Assembly: GCA_006738865.1 (NCBI GenBank)
Contig: AP019701.1
Span: 310,001-374,000, forward strand
From: Allostella sp. ATCC 35155
GTDB taxonomy: Bacteria > Pseudomonadota > Alphaproteobacteria > ATCC43930 > Allostellaceae
Direction: 5' to 3'
DNA: 64,000 nt
The notes under the pieces were generated by a model that saw only the letters and a program-made list of their open reading frames with translations, was not told the origin of the DNA and made no database searches. Shown here piece by piece: positions 34,127 to 43,471 of the stretch. Made by a program: the position numbers and the translations under genes. Every line of letters begins with the position of its first letter. The stretch's first letter is position 1.

Positions 34127-35065
34127 ATGATCTCGCTTCGCGGCCTGACGAAGCATTTCGGTGCCATCGTCGCCGTCGACGACGTCAGCTTCGCGGTCGG
34201 GCGCGGTGAGGTTCTGGGCTTCCTCGGGCCCAACGGCGCCGGCAAGTCGACGACGATGAAGATGGCGACCGGCTTCCTCGCGCCGACGGCCGGCACCGCC
34301 ACCATCTGCGGCTTCGAAATCCAGGACCGCCCGATCGATGCCAAGCGCCATGTCGGGTACCTGCCGGAGGGTGCGCCCGCCTACCCGGACATGACGGCGG
34401 GCGGATTTCTCGATTTCTGCGCATCGGTCCGCGGCATCTCGGGCGGCGAGAAGAAGCGCCGCATCGCCGCGATCGTCGACCGGATCGAGCTGGGCGAGGT
34501 GTTGCACCAGCCGATCGAGACGCTGTCGAAGGGGTTCAAGCGCCGCGTCGGCCTGGCGCAGGCGCTGGTCCACGATCCCGACGTGCTGATCCTGGACGAG
34601 CCGACCGACGGCCTCGACCCCAACCAGAAGCACGAGGTGCGCGCCCTCATCCAGGAACTGTCGGCGAGCAAGGCCATCATCATCTCGACGCACATCCTGG
34701 AGGAGGTCCACGCGGTGTGCTCGCGGGCGATCGTGATCGCACGCGGCCGCATCGTCGCGGACGACACCCCGCACGGGCTGGAGGCGCGGTCGCGCCACTA
34801 CAACGCCGTCGCCGTCACGATCCCGACGCCGATGCACGACGCCGCCCGGACCGAGCTGCTGCGCCACCCCAAGGTCGCCGCCGTCGAGGTCGGGCCGCTG
34901 GTCAACGGGGCGGTGACGCTGCTGGTGATCCCGAAGAACGGCGTCGACATCGTCGGCGACGTCGGCGGCACATTGCGCGCCCGGCAGTGGCCGTTCGACC
35001 AGATCCGGGTCGAGCAGGGCCGGCTCGACGACGTGTTCCGCATCCTGACCCTGCCGCAAGTCTGA
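34127..35065 (+). CDS. ABC transporter ATP-binding protein (GldA-like)
   Basis: A 312-residue ATPase with Walker A GPNGAGKST, signature LSKGFKRRVGLAQAL, Walker B VLILDEPTDGLD and STHILEEV, then a C-terminal extension (about 225-312) of beta character. This and the next gene order match GldA-GldF-GldG-type exporters, known from gliding bacteria but widespread elsewhere with unknown substrates. Chosen start: ATG at 34127 (MISLRGLTKHFG), where homologs begin. In-frame ATGs at 34064 and 34076 would add 17-21 residues. Confidence 0.88.
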   Translation: MISLRGLTKHFGAIVAVDDVSFAVGRGEVLGFLGPNGAGKSTTMKMATGFLAPTAGTATICGFEIQDRPIDAKRHVGYLPEGAPAYPDMTAGGFLDFCASVRGISGGEKKRRIAAIVDRIELGEVLHQPIETLSKGFKRRVGLAQALVHDPDVLILDEPTDGLDPNQKHEVRALIQELSASKAIIISTHILEEVHAVCSRAIVIARGRIVADDTPHGLEARSRHYNAVAVTIPTPMHDAARTELLRHPKVAAVEVGPLVNGAVTLLVIPKNGVDIVGDVGGTLRARQWPFDQIRVEQGRLDDVFRILTLPQV

Positions 35066-35079
35066 GGAGCCCCGCTGCG

Positions 35080-35814
35080 ATGCGCACGACCTGGGTCGTC
35101 TTCCGACGGGAGCTGGGAAGCTATTTCGCAACCCCCGTCGCCTATGTCTTCATCGTCATCTTCCTGGCGCTGGCAGGCGCGCTGACCTTCTTCCTCGGCA
35201 ACTTCTTCGACCGCGGCCAGGCGGACCTGCAGCCCTTCTTCATGTTCCACCCCTGGCTCTACCTCTTCCTGATCCCGGCCATCGCGATGCGCATGTGGGC
35301 GGAGGAGCGCAAGACCGGGACCATCGAGCTCTTCCTGACGCTGCCGGTGTCGATACCGGCAGCCGTGATCGGCAAGTTCCTCGCCGCCTGGGCCTTCTGC
35401 GGCATCGCGCTGGCCCTGACCTTCCCGATCTGGCTGACCGTGCGCTGGCTGGGCCGGCCGGATGACGGCGTCATCCTGGCGAGCTATGTCGGCAGCTTCC
35501 TGATGGCCGGCGCCTTCCTCGCGATCGGCGCCTGCATGTCGGCGATGACGCGCAACCAGGTGATCGCCTTCGTGCTGGGGGCGGTCGTCTGCTTCCTCTT
35601 CACCGTCTCGGGGTCGCCGATCGTCATCAGCTTCTTCTCGGGCTGGGCGCCGCAGCCGGTGATCGACACCATCGCGTCCTTCAGCTTCCTCACGCATTTC
35701 AGCGCGATCGTGCGCGGCGTCATCGACCTGCGCGACGTGATCTACTTCGGCTCGGCGATCGCCCTCTTCCTGTTCGCCAACGTCGTCCTCGTCGACCTGG
35801 CGAAGAGCCGATAG
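35080..35814 (+). CDS. ABC transporter permease (GldF-like)
   Basis: A 244-residue six-helix permease of the ABC-2 group. The N-terminal VVFRRELGSYFATPVAYVF, the MRMWAEERKTGTIELFLTLPVS loop and the C-terminal FSFLTHFSAIVRGVIDLRD match GldF-like subunits. It starts 14 bases after the ATPase gene with GAGG upstream, and is followed after nine bases by the GldG-like gene. It should form the membrane channel of the cassette. Confidence 0.88.
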   Translation: MRTTWVVFRRELGSYFATPVAYVFIVIFLALAGALTFFLGNFFDRGQADLQPFFMFHPWLYLFLIPAIAMRMWAEERKTGTIELFLTLPVSIPAAVIGKFLAAWAFCGIALALTFPIWLTVRWLGRPDDGVILASYVGSFLMAGAFLAIGACMSAMTRNQVIAFVLGAVVCFLFTVSGSPIVISFFSGWAPQPVIDTIASFSFLTHFSAIVRGVIDLRDVIYFGSAIALFLFANVVLVDLAKSR

Positions 35815-35823
35815 GTGGCCGCC

Positions 35824-37821
35824 ATGAACGCACCCTTCCGCCGCAACCGCACTTTCTTCTCGCTGGTGGCGCTCGCGGCCGCGGCCGTCCTCTTCGTCGC
35901 GGTCAACATCCTGGCCGGGTCGCTGACCAAGCGGCTCGATCTCACCGAACAGCGTCTCTACACGCTGTCGGCCGGCTCGCGCTCGGTCCTGACCCAGATC
36001 GACGAGCCGATCACGATCCGGTTCTACTATTCCGACCGCCTGGGCCGCGAGGTTCCGGCCTATGCCACCTACGCCACGCGCGTCCGCGAAATGCTGGACG
36101 AGTATGTCGCGGTGTCGGGCGGCAAGATCCGCGTCGAGCAGACGAACCCGTTGCCCTTCTCCGACGAGGAGGACCGGGCGGTCGCGTTCGGCCTCCAGGG
36201 CGTGCCGATCACCCAGGGCGGCGAGCAGGTCTATTTCGGGCTGGCGGCGACCAACTCGACCGACGACGACCAGGTCATCCCGTTCCTCCAGCCGGAGCGC
36301 GAACGCTTCCTGGAGTACGACCTGACCAAGCTGGTCTACAACCTCGCCAATCCCAAGAAGAAGGTGGTCGCGCTGATCAGCGACCTGCCGCTCGAGGGCG
36401 ACGTGATGGCGATGCGGATGACCGGCCGGCCGCCGCAGCCCTGGGCGATCATGGAGCAGCTGCGCGCCTTCTTCGAGATGCGCCAGCTGGGCGGCGAGGT
36501 GTCGGAGATCGGCGACGACGTCGCCGTCGCGATGATCGTCCACCCCAAGAACATGAGCGCCCAGACCCAGTACGCGGTCGACCAGTTCGTGCTGAAGGGC
36601 GGCCGGGCGATCGTCTTCGTCGATCCCAATTCCGAGGCCGAGCGCTCGCGCCCCGACCCGAGGCGCGGGCCGGTCCAGGATGCGTCGTCGCACCTCGACA
36701 CCCTGCTCAAGGCCTGGGGCGTGGAGGTGGTGAAGGACAAGGTCCTGGGCGACCGCCTGTCGGCGCGCAAGGTGAACGCCGGCGGCTCCAGCCGGATTCA
36801 GGCGGCGGACTATGTCGCCTGGCTGACGCTGCGTCCGGCCAACTTCGACGCCTCCGACCCGATCACGGCCGACCTCAACATCGTCAACGCCGCAACCACG
36901 GGCATCATCCGCAAGGCGGAGGGCGGCACGACCGAGATCAAGCCGCTGATCCAGTCAAGCGCCGCCTCGATGGAGCTCGACGCGGCCGAGTTCATGGCGC
37001 CCGTGCCCGACGTGCTGGGCCTGCTCAACCGCTTCCAGTCGCAGGACAAGCGCGAGACCATCGCCGCGCGCGTCCAGGGGCCGGTCAAGACGGCTTTCCC
37101 CGACGGTCCGCCGAAGAAGGAGCCGCCCAAGCCCGCCTCCGACAGCGAGGAGGACCGGAAGAAGGCCGAGGAAGAGGCGAAGACGATCGCGACCGAGCAT
37201 GCCAAGGCGATGGAGAAGCACGTCGCCGAATCGAAGCAGCCGGTGAACCTGATCGTCGTGGCCGACACCGACATTCTCGACGACCGCTTCTGGGTGAACA
37301 CGCAGGACTTCTTCGGCCAGCGCATGCAGGTGCCGACCGCGAACAATGCGGACTTCGTCGCCAACGCCATCGAGAACCTGACGGGCTCGAACGACCTGAT
37401 CGGGCTGCGGTCGCGGGGCACGTCGTCGCGGCCCTTCCAGCTGGTCCAGAACCTCCAGCGCGATGCCGAGCAGCAGTTCCGGGCCAAGGAGAAGGAGCTG
37501 CAGGACAAGCTCAAGGATGTCGAGAAGAAGCTGTCCGACATCCGCAACCAGGGCCAGGGACAGGGTGCCCAGGCGATCCTGACGCCGGAACAGCAACGCT
37601 CGATCGAGCAGTTCCGCACCGAGATGGTGGCGACCCGCAAGGAACTGCGCGACGTGCAGCTGGCGCTGCGCAAGGACATCGATCGCCTGCAGTCGGTGGT
37701 GCAGTTCGTCAATATCGGGCTGATCCCGATCGTCGTCGCGCTGTTCGCGATCCTGCTCGGCCTGTGGCGGCGCAGCCGTCGCCGCCGCGGCCGGTCGCGG
37801 ATCGCCGCCGCCCGGAGCTGA
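35824..37821 (+). CDS. GldG-like auxiliary ABC subunit
   Basis: This 665-residue protein has one helix at the N terminus (about 17-38), a large periplasmic-facing region starting with the family motif LYTLSAGSRSVLTQIDEPITIRFYYSDRLG, a highly charged Lys/Glu insertion (about residues 425-480), a coiled-coil-like stretch (about 555-630), and a C-terminal helix followed by a run of arginines. The order matches GldG/DUF4350-type subunits of ABC exporters. Function is unknown in proteobacteria. Start: ATG at 35824; a GTG at 35815 is in frame. Confidence 0.85.
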   Translation: MNAPFRRNRTFFSLVALAAAAVLFVAVNILAGSLTKRLDLTEQRLYTLSAGSRSVLTQIDEPITIRFYYSDRLGREVPAYATYATRVREMLDEYVAVSGGKIRVEQTNPLPFSDEEDRAVAFGLQGVPITQGGEQVYFGLAATNSTDDDQVIPFLQPERERFLEYDLTKLVYNLANPKKKVVALISDLPLEGDVMAMRMTGRPPQPWAIMEQLRAFFEMRQLGGEVSEIGDDVAVAMIVHPKNMSAQTQYAVDQFVLKGGRAIVFVDPNSEAERSRPDPRRGPVQDASSHLDTLLKAWGVEVVKDKVLGDRLSARKVNAGGSSRIQAADYVAWLTLRPANFDASDPITADLNIVNAATTGIIRKAEGGTTEIKPLIQSSAASMELDAAEFMAPVPDVLGLLNRFQSQDKRETIAARVQGPVKTAFPDGPPKKEPPKPASDSEEDRKKAEEEAKTIATEHAKAMEKHVAESKQPVNLIVVADTDILDDRFWVNTQDFFGQRMQVPTANNADFVANAIENLTGSNDLIGLRSRGTSSRPFQLVQNLQRDAEQQFRAKEKELQDKLKDVEKKLSDIRNQGQGQGAQAILTPEQQRSIEQFRTEMVATRKELRDVQLALRKDIDRLQSVVQFVNIGLIPIVVALFAILLGLWRRSRRRRGRSRIAAARS

Positions 37822-37834
37822 GGAGAGCACCGAG

Positions 37835-38863
37835 ATGCGCAAGACGACATTCGTTCTGCTGATCGCCGCCGCCGCCGCCGCCAGTGGTGCGGTGGTGTTC
37901 CAGGCGGTGCGCTCCGACGAGGCCGCGATCGCGGCCCGCAGCGGCGAGCTGTTCCTGCCCGACCTGCAGCGCCGCGCCAACGAGGCCCGCGAGGTGGTCC
38001 TGACCCGCAGCAGCGGCACCGCGACCCTGAAGCAGCAGGGCGACCGCTGGATCTTCGTCGAGAAGGGCGACTACCCGGCCAACGGCGAGCAGGTCCGCCG
38101 CGTTCTCGTCGAGTTGGCGGAACTGCGGCTGGTCGAGGCCAAGACCCGCAAGGCCGAACTCTATCCGCGCCTCCAGGTCGAGGATGTGAGCGAGAAGGAT
38201 GCGCGCTCGACGCAGATGACGGTCAAGGACGGCAAGGGCACGACGATCGTCGACGTGCTGATCGGCCGCCGCCGCATCGATCGGCTGGGGGGCGGCCGGG
38301 ATTCGCTCTACGTCCGTCGCAAGGGCGCCGAACAGGCGTGGCTGGCCGCCGGCAACGTCGACATCACCGGCGAGTTCCAGCGGTTCCTGGTCCGTCCGCT
38401 GCTCGACATCAAGGCCGAGCGGGTCGCCGAGGTCGCGACGATCCAGCCCGACGGGACGCGGCTCGTCATCGGCCGGGCCAAGCCCGAGGATGCGATGGCC
38501 GTCGTCGACCTGCCGGAAGGCAAGGCGGTGAAGGAGGCGGACAAGGTCGCCAAGGCGGCGTCGGCGCTGGCCGGGCTCGACCTCGACGACGTGCGCAAGC
38601 GCGGCGAGGCCGACATTCCCGACAACGCCGTTCGTGCCGAAATCCGCACCTTCGGCGGGCTCGTCGTCAAGGTCGCCACCCACGAGACCAACTACCGCGC
38701 CTGGGCCCGCTTCACGATCGAGACGACGGCCGATGCCTCGGACGCGGTGAAGAAGGAAGCGGCCCAGCTCAAGGCCCGCATCGAGCCCTACGACTTCGAG
38801 CTGCTCGGCTACAAGACCGCCCCCTTCACCACCAAGCTGGCCGACCTGACGGGCGAGAGCTGA
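37835..38863 (+). CDS. DUF4340 domain-containing protein
   Basis: A 342-residue protein with one N-terminal hydrophobic helix (about 5-23), then a repeated alpha/beta region with DUF4340 features such as LTRSSGTATLKQQGDRWIF and VRRVLVELAELRLVEAKT. DUF4340 proteins often accompany GldG-like genes. It is the last gene of the four-gene cassette, 13 bases after the GldG-like gene, with GAGGAGAG upstream. It probably sits in the periplasm, anchored to the inner membrane. Role unknown. Confidence 0.85.
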   Translation: MRKTTFVLLIAAAAAASGAVVFQAVRSDEAAIAARSGELFLPDLQRRANEAREVVLTRSSGTATLKQQGDRWIFVEKGDYPANGEQVRRVLVELAELRLVEAKTRKAELYPRLQVEDVSEKDARSTQMTVKDGKGTTIVDVLIGRRRIDRLGGGRDSLYVRRKGAEQAWLAAGNVDITGEFQRFLVRPLLDIKAERVAEVATIQPDGTRLVIGRAKPEDAMAVVDLPEGKAVKEADKVAKAASALAGLDLDDVRKRGEADIPDNAVRAEIRTFGGLVVKVATHETNYRAWARFTIETTADASDAVKKEAAQLKARIEPYDFELLGYKTAPFTTKLADLTGES

Positions 38864-38883
38864 GGCAACCAGGGGCCCCTGTC

Positions 38884-38913
38884 CCGCGAACTTGTCCCAG
38901 GACAAGTTCGCGG
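38884..38913 (+). terminator. Perfect 14-bp palindrome after DUF4340 gene
   Basis: The two arms CCGCGAACTTGTCC (38884-38897) and GGACAAGTTCGCGG (38900-38913) are exact complements with two bases between, followed by TTTTC. GTCCCG and CGGGAC flank it as an outer pair. It would work as a terminator for the preceding operon, though the near-absence of a loop also fits a protein-binding dyad. Confidence 0.6.
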
Positions 38914-39031
38914 TTTTCGGGACAATCGCCCTCTGATAGCTTCTCGCCACCATGCATTCGGGAACGCATTCCTCGCACTTCGCCTTCGCCGCCGCGACTG
39001 CGGCCGGCCGACGTCGAGGCGGCGCGCTCGA

Positions 39032-39060
39032 TTGACAGAAAACGGCCCAGCCTCGATATT
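39032..39060 (+). promoter_or_regulatory. Probable sigma-70-type promoter of argD
   Basis: TTGACA (39032-39037) is a perfect -35 element, followed after exactly 17 bases by GATATT (39055-39060). The argD start is 78 bases further on, and a good ribosome-binding site (AGGAGG) precedes that ATG. Confidence 0.65.
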
Positions 39061-39138
39061 CTCGAACTTTCCGGGCCGCTCGTGCGGCCCGCTTCGATTT
39101 GGGGCTGGCCGATCTCCGCTCTGCCAGGAGGACCGCCG

Positions 39139-40311
39139 ATGATCTCGCCCGTGATGCCGACCTATGCTCGTGTCGATCTCGCATTCGAGCGGGGCGACGG
39201 CGCCTATCTCTATGCGACCGACGGGCGACGCTTCCTCGATTTCTGCAGCGGCATCGCGGTGACCTGCCTCGGGCACAACCATCCGCACCTGGTGCAGGCC
39301 CTGACGGAACAGGCGCGCAAGGTCTGGCACGTCTCGAACCTGTGGCGGATTCCGGAGGGCGAGCGCCTGGCGGAGCGGCTGGTCGGCCTGACCTTCGCCG
39401 ACACCATGTTCTTCACCAACTCGGGCGCCGAGGCGAACGAGTGCGCGATCAAGCTGGTGCGCAAGTACCATGACGAGACCGGCAATCCCGGGCGCTTCCG
39501 GATCATCACCGCCGAGGCGGCCTTCCACGGCCGCACCATGACGACGATCGCGGCGACCGGCGGCTACAAGTACACCAAGGGCTTCGAGCCGATCCCGGAG
39601 GGTTTCGACCACGTCGCCTTCGCGAACACCAACGAGATGCGCGCGGCGATCCGCGACGACACCGCCGCCATCCTGGTCGAGCCGGTGCAGGGCGAAGGCG
39701 GCATCCGCCCGGCGACGGCGGAGTACCTGCGCGCGCTGCGCGAGATCTGCGACGAGTTCGGCCTGCTGCTGGTCTTCGACGAGGTCCAGTGCGGCGTCGG
39801 CCGCACGGGCAAGCTCTTCGCGCACGAATGGGCCGGCATCACGCCCGACGTCATGACGATCGCCAAGGGCATCGGCGGCGGCTTTCCCATGGGCGCCTGC
39901 CTCGCGACCGAGAAGGCCGCCGTCGGCCTCACCGCCGGAACCCACGGCTCGACCTTCGGCGGCAATCCGCTCGCCATGGCGGTCGGCAACGCGGTTCTCG
40001 ACGTCGTGCTCTCGGACGGCTTCCTGCCGCGGGTGGAGCGCTTGGGCGGCGTCCTGCGCAATCGACTCGCCGATGTCGTCGCCAAGTATCCGAAGGTTCT
40101 CGGCGAAGTGCGCGGCGCCGGGCTGATGCTCGGCCTGCGCTGCGAGGTGCCGAGCGGCGATTTCGGCAACCGGCTGCGCGACAACGGCCTGCTCACGGTC
40201 GGCGCCGGCGAGAACGTGGTGCGGCTCCTGCCGCCACTCATCATCGGAGAGGGGGAAATCGACGAGGCCGTGGGCATCGTCGAGAAGACATGCCAGGAAT
40301 GGACACACTGA
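39139..40311 (+). CDS. argD: Acetylornithine aminotransferase ArgD
   Basis: A class III aminotransferase of 390 residues that makes N-acetylornithine in arginine biosynthesis (and may serve in lysine synthesis). Features are [21 protein letters not shown], the PLP-contact [12 protein letters not shown] and the Schiff-base Lys243 ([12 protein letters not shown]). Start ATG at 39139 has AGGAGG eight bases upstream. argF overlaps its 3' end, so the two are co-translated. A clear promoter lies upstream. Confidence 0.95.
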   Translation: MISPVMPTYARVDLAFERGDGAYLYATDGRRFLDFCSGIAVTCLGHNHPHLVQALTEQARKVWHVSNLWRIPEGERLAERLVGLTFADTMFFTNSGAEANECAIKLVRKYHDETGNPGRFRIITAEAAFHGRTMTTIAATGGYKYTKGFEPIPEGFDHVAFANTNEMRAAIRDDTAAILVEPVQGEGGIRPATAEYLRALREICDEFGLLLVFDEVQCGVGRTGKLFAHEWAGITPDVMTIAKGIGGGFPMGACLATEKAAVGLTAGTHGSTFGGNPLAMAVGNAVLDVVLSDGFLPRVERLGGVLRNRLADVVAKYPKVLGEVRGAGLMLGLRCEVPSGDFGNRLRDNGLLTVGAGENVVRLLPPLIIGEGEIDEAVGIVEKTCQEWTH

Positions 40312-41222
40312 CCGCGGCGCCACCGCGCCATTTCCTCGACCTCGACGGGATCGACGCCGACACGTTGCGCCGGATCCTGAACCGGGGCGCCGCGTACAAG
40401 CGCGGCGATCCCGGCGAGGCGGCCCGGCCGCTGGCCGGCAAGACGCTGGCCATGATCTTCGAGAAGCCGTCGACCCGTACCCGCGTCTCCTTCGAGGTCG
40501 GCATGCGGCAGCTGGGCGGCGACGTCGTCGTGCTGTCCGCGACCGAGATGCAGCTCGGCCGTGGCGAGACGGTCGCCGACACCGCGCGCGTCCTGTCGCG
40601 CTATGTCGACGCGATCATGATCCGGACCAACCGGCCCGAGAAGCTGAAGGAGCTGGCCGCGGCGGCGACTGTGCCGGTCATCAACGGCCTGACGGACGGC
40701 AGCCATCCCTGCCAGATCATGGCCGACGTGATGACCTTCGAGGAGAAGAAGGGGCCGATCCGCGGCCGGGTCATCGCCTGGAGCGGCGACGGCAACAACG
40801 TCGCCGCCTCCTGGATTCACGGGGCGGTGCGCTTCGGCTTCGAGCTGCGCATCGCCTGCCCGAAGGAACTGCAGCCGGCGAACGAGCTCATCGAATGGGC
40901 GCGCCGCTCGGGCGGCCGGGTGACGGTCCTCGACGATCCCTATGCCGCGGTCGACGGGGCGGACTGCGTCGTCACCGACGCGTGGGTCTCGATGGGCGAC
41001 AAGGATGCCGGCAGCCGGCACAACCTGCTCAAGCCGTACCAGGTGGACGAGCGCCTGATGGCCGCCGCCGGGCCGGACGCGATCTTCATGCACTGCCTGC
41101 CGGCCCATCGCGGCGAGGAGGTCACGGACGGGGTCATCGACGGGCCCCGGTCGGTCGTGTTCGACGAGGCCGAGAACCGCCTGCACGCGCAGAAGGGGAT
41201 CCTCGCCTGGTGCCTGGAGTGA
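40299..41222 (+). CDS. argF: Ornithine carbamoyltransferase ArgF
   Basis: Converts ornithine and carbamoyl phosphate to citrulline. The 307-residue protein shows the carbamoyl-phosphate site [12 protein letters not shown], the HPCQ-type motif ([10 protein letters not shown]), the ornithine-binding VSMGDKD and the C-terminal [11 protein letters not shown]. Two in-frame starts exist, ATG at 40290 and 40299; neither has a strong ribosome-binding site. Both overlap the end of argD. The stop overlaps the hslO GTG start. Confidence 0.95.
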   Translation: MDTLTAAPPRHFLDLDGIDADTLRRILNRGAAYKRGDPGEAARPLAGKTLAMIFEKPSTRTRVSFEVGMRQLGGDVVVLSATEMQLGRGETVADTARVLSRYVDAIMIRTNRPEKLKELAAAATVPVINGLTDGSHPCQIMADVMTFEEKKGPIRGRVIAWSGDGNNVAASWIHGAVRFGFELRIACPKELQPANELIEWARRSGGRVTVLDDPYAAVDGADCVVTDAWVSMGDKDAGSRHNLLKPYQVDERLMAAAGPDAIFMHCLPAHRGEEVTDGVIDGPRSVVFDEAENRLHAQKGILAWCLE

Positions 41223-42145
41223 GTGCGGACGGCAATTCCCGGCCCGGCGTCGCCGACGACCTGGTCCAGCCCTTCCAGGTCGAGCCGCACCGGCTGCGCG
41301 GCCGGCTGGTGCGGCTGGGCGCGGCGCTCGACGCCATCCTCGGCCGGCACGACTATCCGGACGCGGTTGCGGTGCAGCTCGGCGAACTCGTCGTCCTCAC
41401 CGCGACGATCGCCACGATGCTCAAGTTCGACGGCATCCTGACGCTGCAGACGCGCACCGACGGGCCGATCAAGCTGCTGGTCGCGGACTATGTCGCCGCC
41501 GATCGCGCGGTGCGCGGCTATGCGCAGTACGATGGCGAACGCTTGGCGTCGATGATCGCCGCCGGGGCCTCGCCGTCGCGCCTGATCGGCGCCGGACATC
41601 TTGCCTTCACCATCGACCAGGGGCCGGATACCGAACGCTACCAGGGCCTCGTCGAGGTCGTCGGAAGCAGCCTCGTCGACGCGGTGCATCACTATTTTCG
41701 CCAGTCCGAGCAGATCGAGACGGGCATCCGCGTCGCCGTCGCGCGGGAAGGGGGCAGCTGGCGGGGTGGCGCCGTCATGGTCCAGCGCCTGCCCGAGCAG
41801 GACCGCGGCTGGCAGGACGAGGACGCGCGCGACGACCAGTTCCGCCACGTCATGAGCCTCATCGGCACCTGCCGGAACGAGGAGCTGACGAGTTCCGACC
41901 TGGCATCGGAAACGCTGCTCTTTCGCCTCTTCCACGAGGAGGGGGTGCGGGTCTTTCCGCCCGGGCCGATCCGGGACGGCTGCCGCTGCAGCGAGGAGCG
42001 GGTGCTCTCGATCCTGGAAAGCCTGCCGGCCGACGACCGGGGCGACCTCGTGGTCGACGGCCGGATCGAGGTCCGCTGCGAGTTCTGCGCCCGTCTCTAC
42101 CGCATCGAACCGGCGCGGGTCGGCGCCGGGGAAGCGCCGTTCTGA
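41219..42145 (+). CDS. hslO: Redox-regulated chaperone Hsp33
   Basis: A 308-residue Hsp33 that becomes an active holdase on oxidation. The C-terminal redox switch has the expected zinc ligands, CRC in [10 protein letters not shown] and CxxC in CEFCARLY. The N-terminal part ([15 protein letters not shown]) and the [12 protein letters not shown] linker region fit the family. Chosen start: GTG at 41219, overlapping the argF stop (GTGA). The coupling of argD-argF-hslO is compact. Confidence 0.92.
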   Translation: MSADGNSRPGVADDLVQPFQVEPHRLRGRLVRLGAALDAILGRHDYPDAVAVQLGELVVLTATIATMLKFDGILTLQTRTDGPIKLLVADYVAADRAVRGYAQYDGERLASMIAAGASPSRLIGAGHLAFTIDQGPDTERYQGLVEVVGSSLVDAVHHYFRQSEQIETGIRVAVAREGGSWRGGAVMVQRLPEQDRGWQDEDARDDQFRHVMSLIGTCRNEELTSSDLASETLLFRLFHEEGVRVFPPGPIRDGCRCSEERVLSILESLPADDRGDLVVDGRIEVRCEFCARLYRIEPARVGAGEAPF

Positions 42146-42240
42146 CGGCCGTCGGGGGGCGGCCGGTGCCGCCCTCCCGCGCGCCAGCCGGTTGAGCGCC
42201 TCGGGCGGCCTCCTCCAGCCGACTCGGACCGAGCGCCGCG

Positions 42241-43404
42241 TCAGGCCGCGGCGCGGTCGGCGAGGCGGCGCTGGAACGCCTCTCCCGCCTGCATCTGCTG
42301 GCGGCTGATGAACTCGTTCGGCTGGTGCGCCTCGAGGATGCTGCCGGGACCGCACACCACCGTCGGCAGGCCCGCGCGCTGGAAATGTCCGGCCTCGGTT
42401 CCGAAGGAGACGACGACGGTGCCGTTGTTGCCCGTCAGCGACTTGGCCATCTCCTCCGCCGGGGAGGCCTGCTCGGGCGCCAGCGCCGGCAGGACGTTGA
42501 TGTCCGTCGTCTCCACCTGGGCGTCGGCGAACTCGCGGCGCATCCGCGGCAGGATCTCGTTGGCGACGAAATCGTCGAAGCGCGCCTTGATCGCCGCCGG
42601 GTCGTCCGTCGGCAGGCCGCGGAAGTTCCAGCCGAAGCGGCACTGGCGCGGGATGATGTTGCCGGCCGTGCCGCCGGAGATCGTGCCGATGTTGAAGGTC
42701 GTGTAGGGCGGGACGAAGAGGCAGGCCGGATCGGCGTTGTCCCGCATCTCCTTGGCCATGGCGTAGATGAAGCGCACGATCTCCGCGCCGTACTCGATGG
42801 CCGAGCAGGCGATCTGCGGCTGGCTCGAATGCGCATCCTTCCCGGTCACCGTGGTGACGAAGGAATGGACGCCCTTATGGGCGTTGGCGACCTTCATCTC
42901 GGTCGGCTCGCCGACGATCACGAGCTGTGGCTTCGGCAGCAGTTCCTTGATCTGCGGGATGAGGCGCCGCACGCCGTAGCAGCCGACCTCCTCGTCATAG
43001 GTGAGGGCGAGATGGATCGGCCGCTTGGTCGCCTTGGCCTTGAATTCGGGCACGAGCGCCAGCGCGATCGCGATGAAGCCCTTCATGTCGCAGGTGCCGC
43101 GGGCGTAGAGCTTGCCGTCGCGCTCCGTCAGTTCGAACGGATCGCTGGTCCAGGGCTGGCCCTCGACCGGGACCACGTCGGTGTGGCCGGAGAGTACATA
43201 GCCGCCCTCGACCGCAGGCCCGATCGTCGCCAGCAGGTTCGCCTTCTTGCCCTCGTCGTCGAAGGTCAGGTGCGAGGCGATGCCGTGCCCTTCGAGATAC
43301 TCCCGGACATAGTCGATCAGGGCCATGTTCGACAGCGACGAGGTGGTGTCGAAGGCGATCAGGCGGCGCAGCATCTCTTCGGGGGAAACGACCTCGGCGG
43401 GCAT
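42241..43404 (-). CDS. argE: Acetylornithine deacetylase ArgE
   Basis: A 387-residue M20-family metallopeptidase that removes the acetyl group from N-acetylornithine. Metal-binding and catalytic motifs are SGHTDVVPVEG, ARGTCDMKGF, TYDEEVGCYG and a dimerisation domain with GKDAHSSQP. The C-terminal metal ligand is in GPGSILEAHQPNEF. Chosen start: ATG at 43404 (MPAEVVSPEEML); upstream frame lacks similarity. It is convergent with hslO, so arginine genes of both strands meet here. Confidence 0.92.
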   Translation of the reverse strand: MPAEVVSPEEMLRRLIAFDTTSSLSNMALIDYVREYLEGHGIASHLTFDDEGKKANLLATIGPAVEGGYVLSGHTDVVPVEGQPWTSDPFELTERDGKLYARGTCDMKGFIAIALALVPEFKAKATKRPIHLALTYDEEVGCYGVRRLIPQIKELLPKPQLVIVGEPTEMKVANAHKGVHSFVTTVTGKDAHSSQPQIACSAIEYGAEIVRFIYAMAKEMRDNADPACLFVPPYTTFNIGTISGGTAGNIIPRQCRFGWNFRGLPTDDPAAIKARFDDFVANEILPRMRREFADAQVETTDINVLPALAPEQASPAEEMAKSLTGNNGTVVVSFGTEAGHFQRAGLPTVVCGPGSILEAHQPNEFISRQQMQAGEAFQRRLADRAAA

Positions 43405-43471
43405 ATCGGCAACTCCAGTGGACGGGCGGCGTGCGGCCAGTAAGGCCGGGAAGGCGCGGCGGCGCAAGCGG

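Noticed and set aside
42157-42174. GGGCGGC-CGGT-GCCGCCC hairpin between hslO and argE
   Set aside because: Only a seven-bp stem with no T run on either side; such short GC hairpins are expected by chance in this GC-rich DNA.
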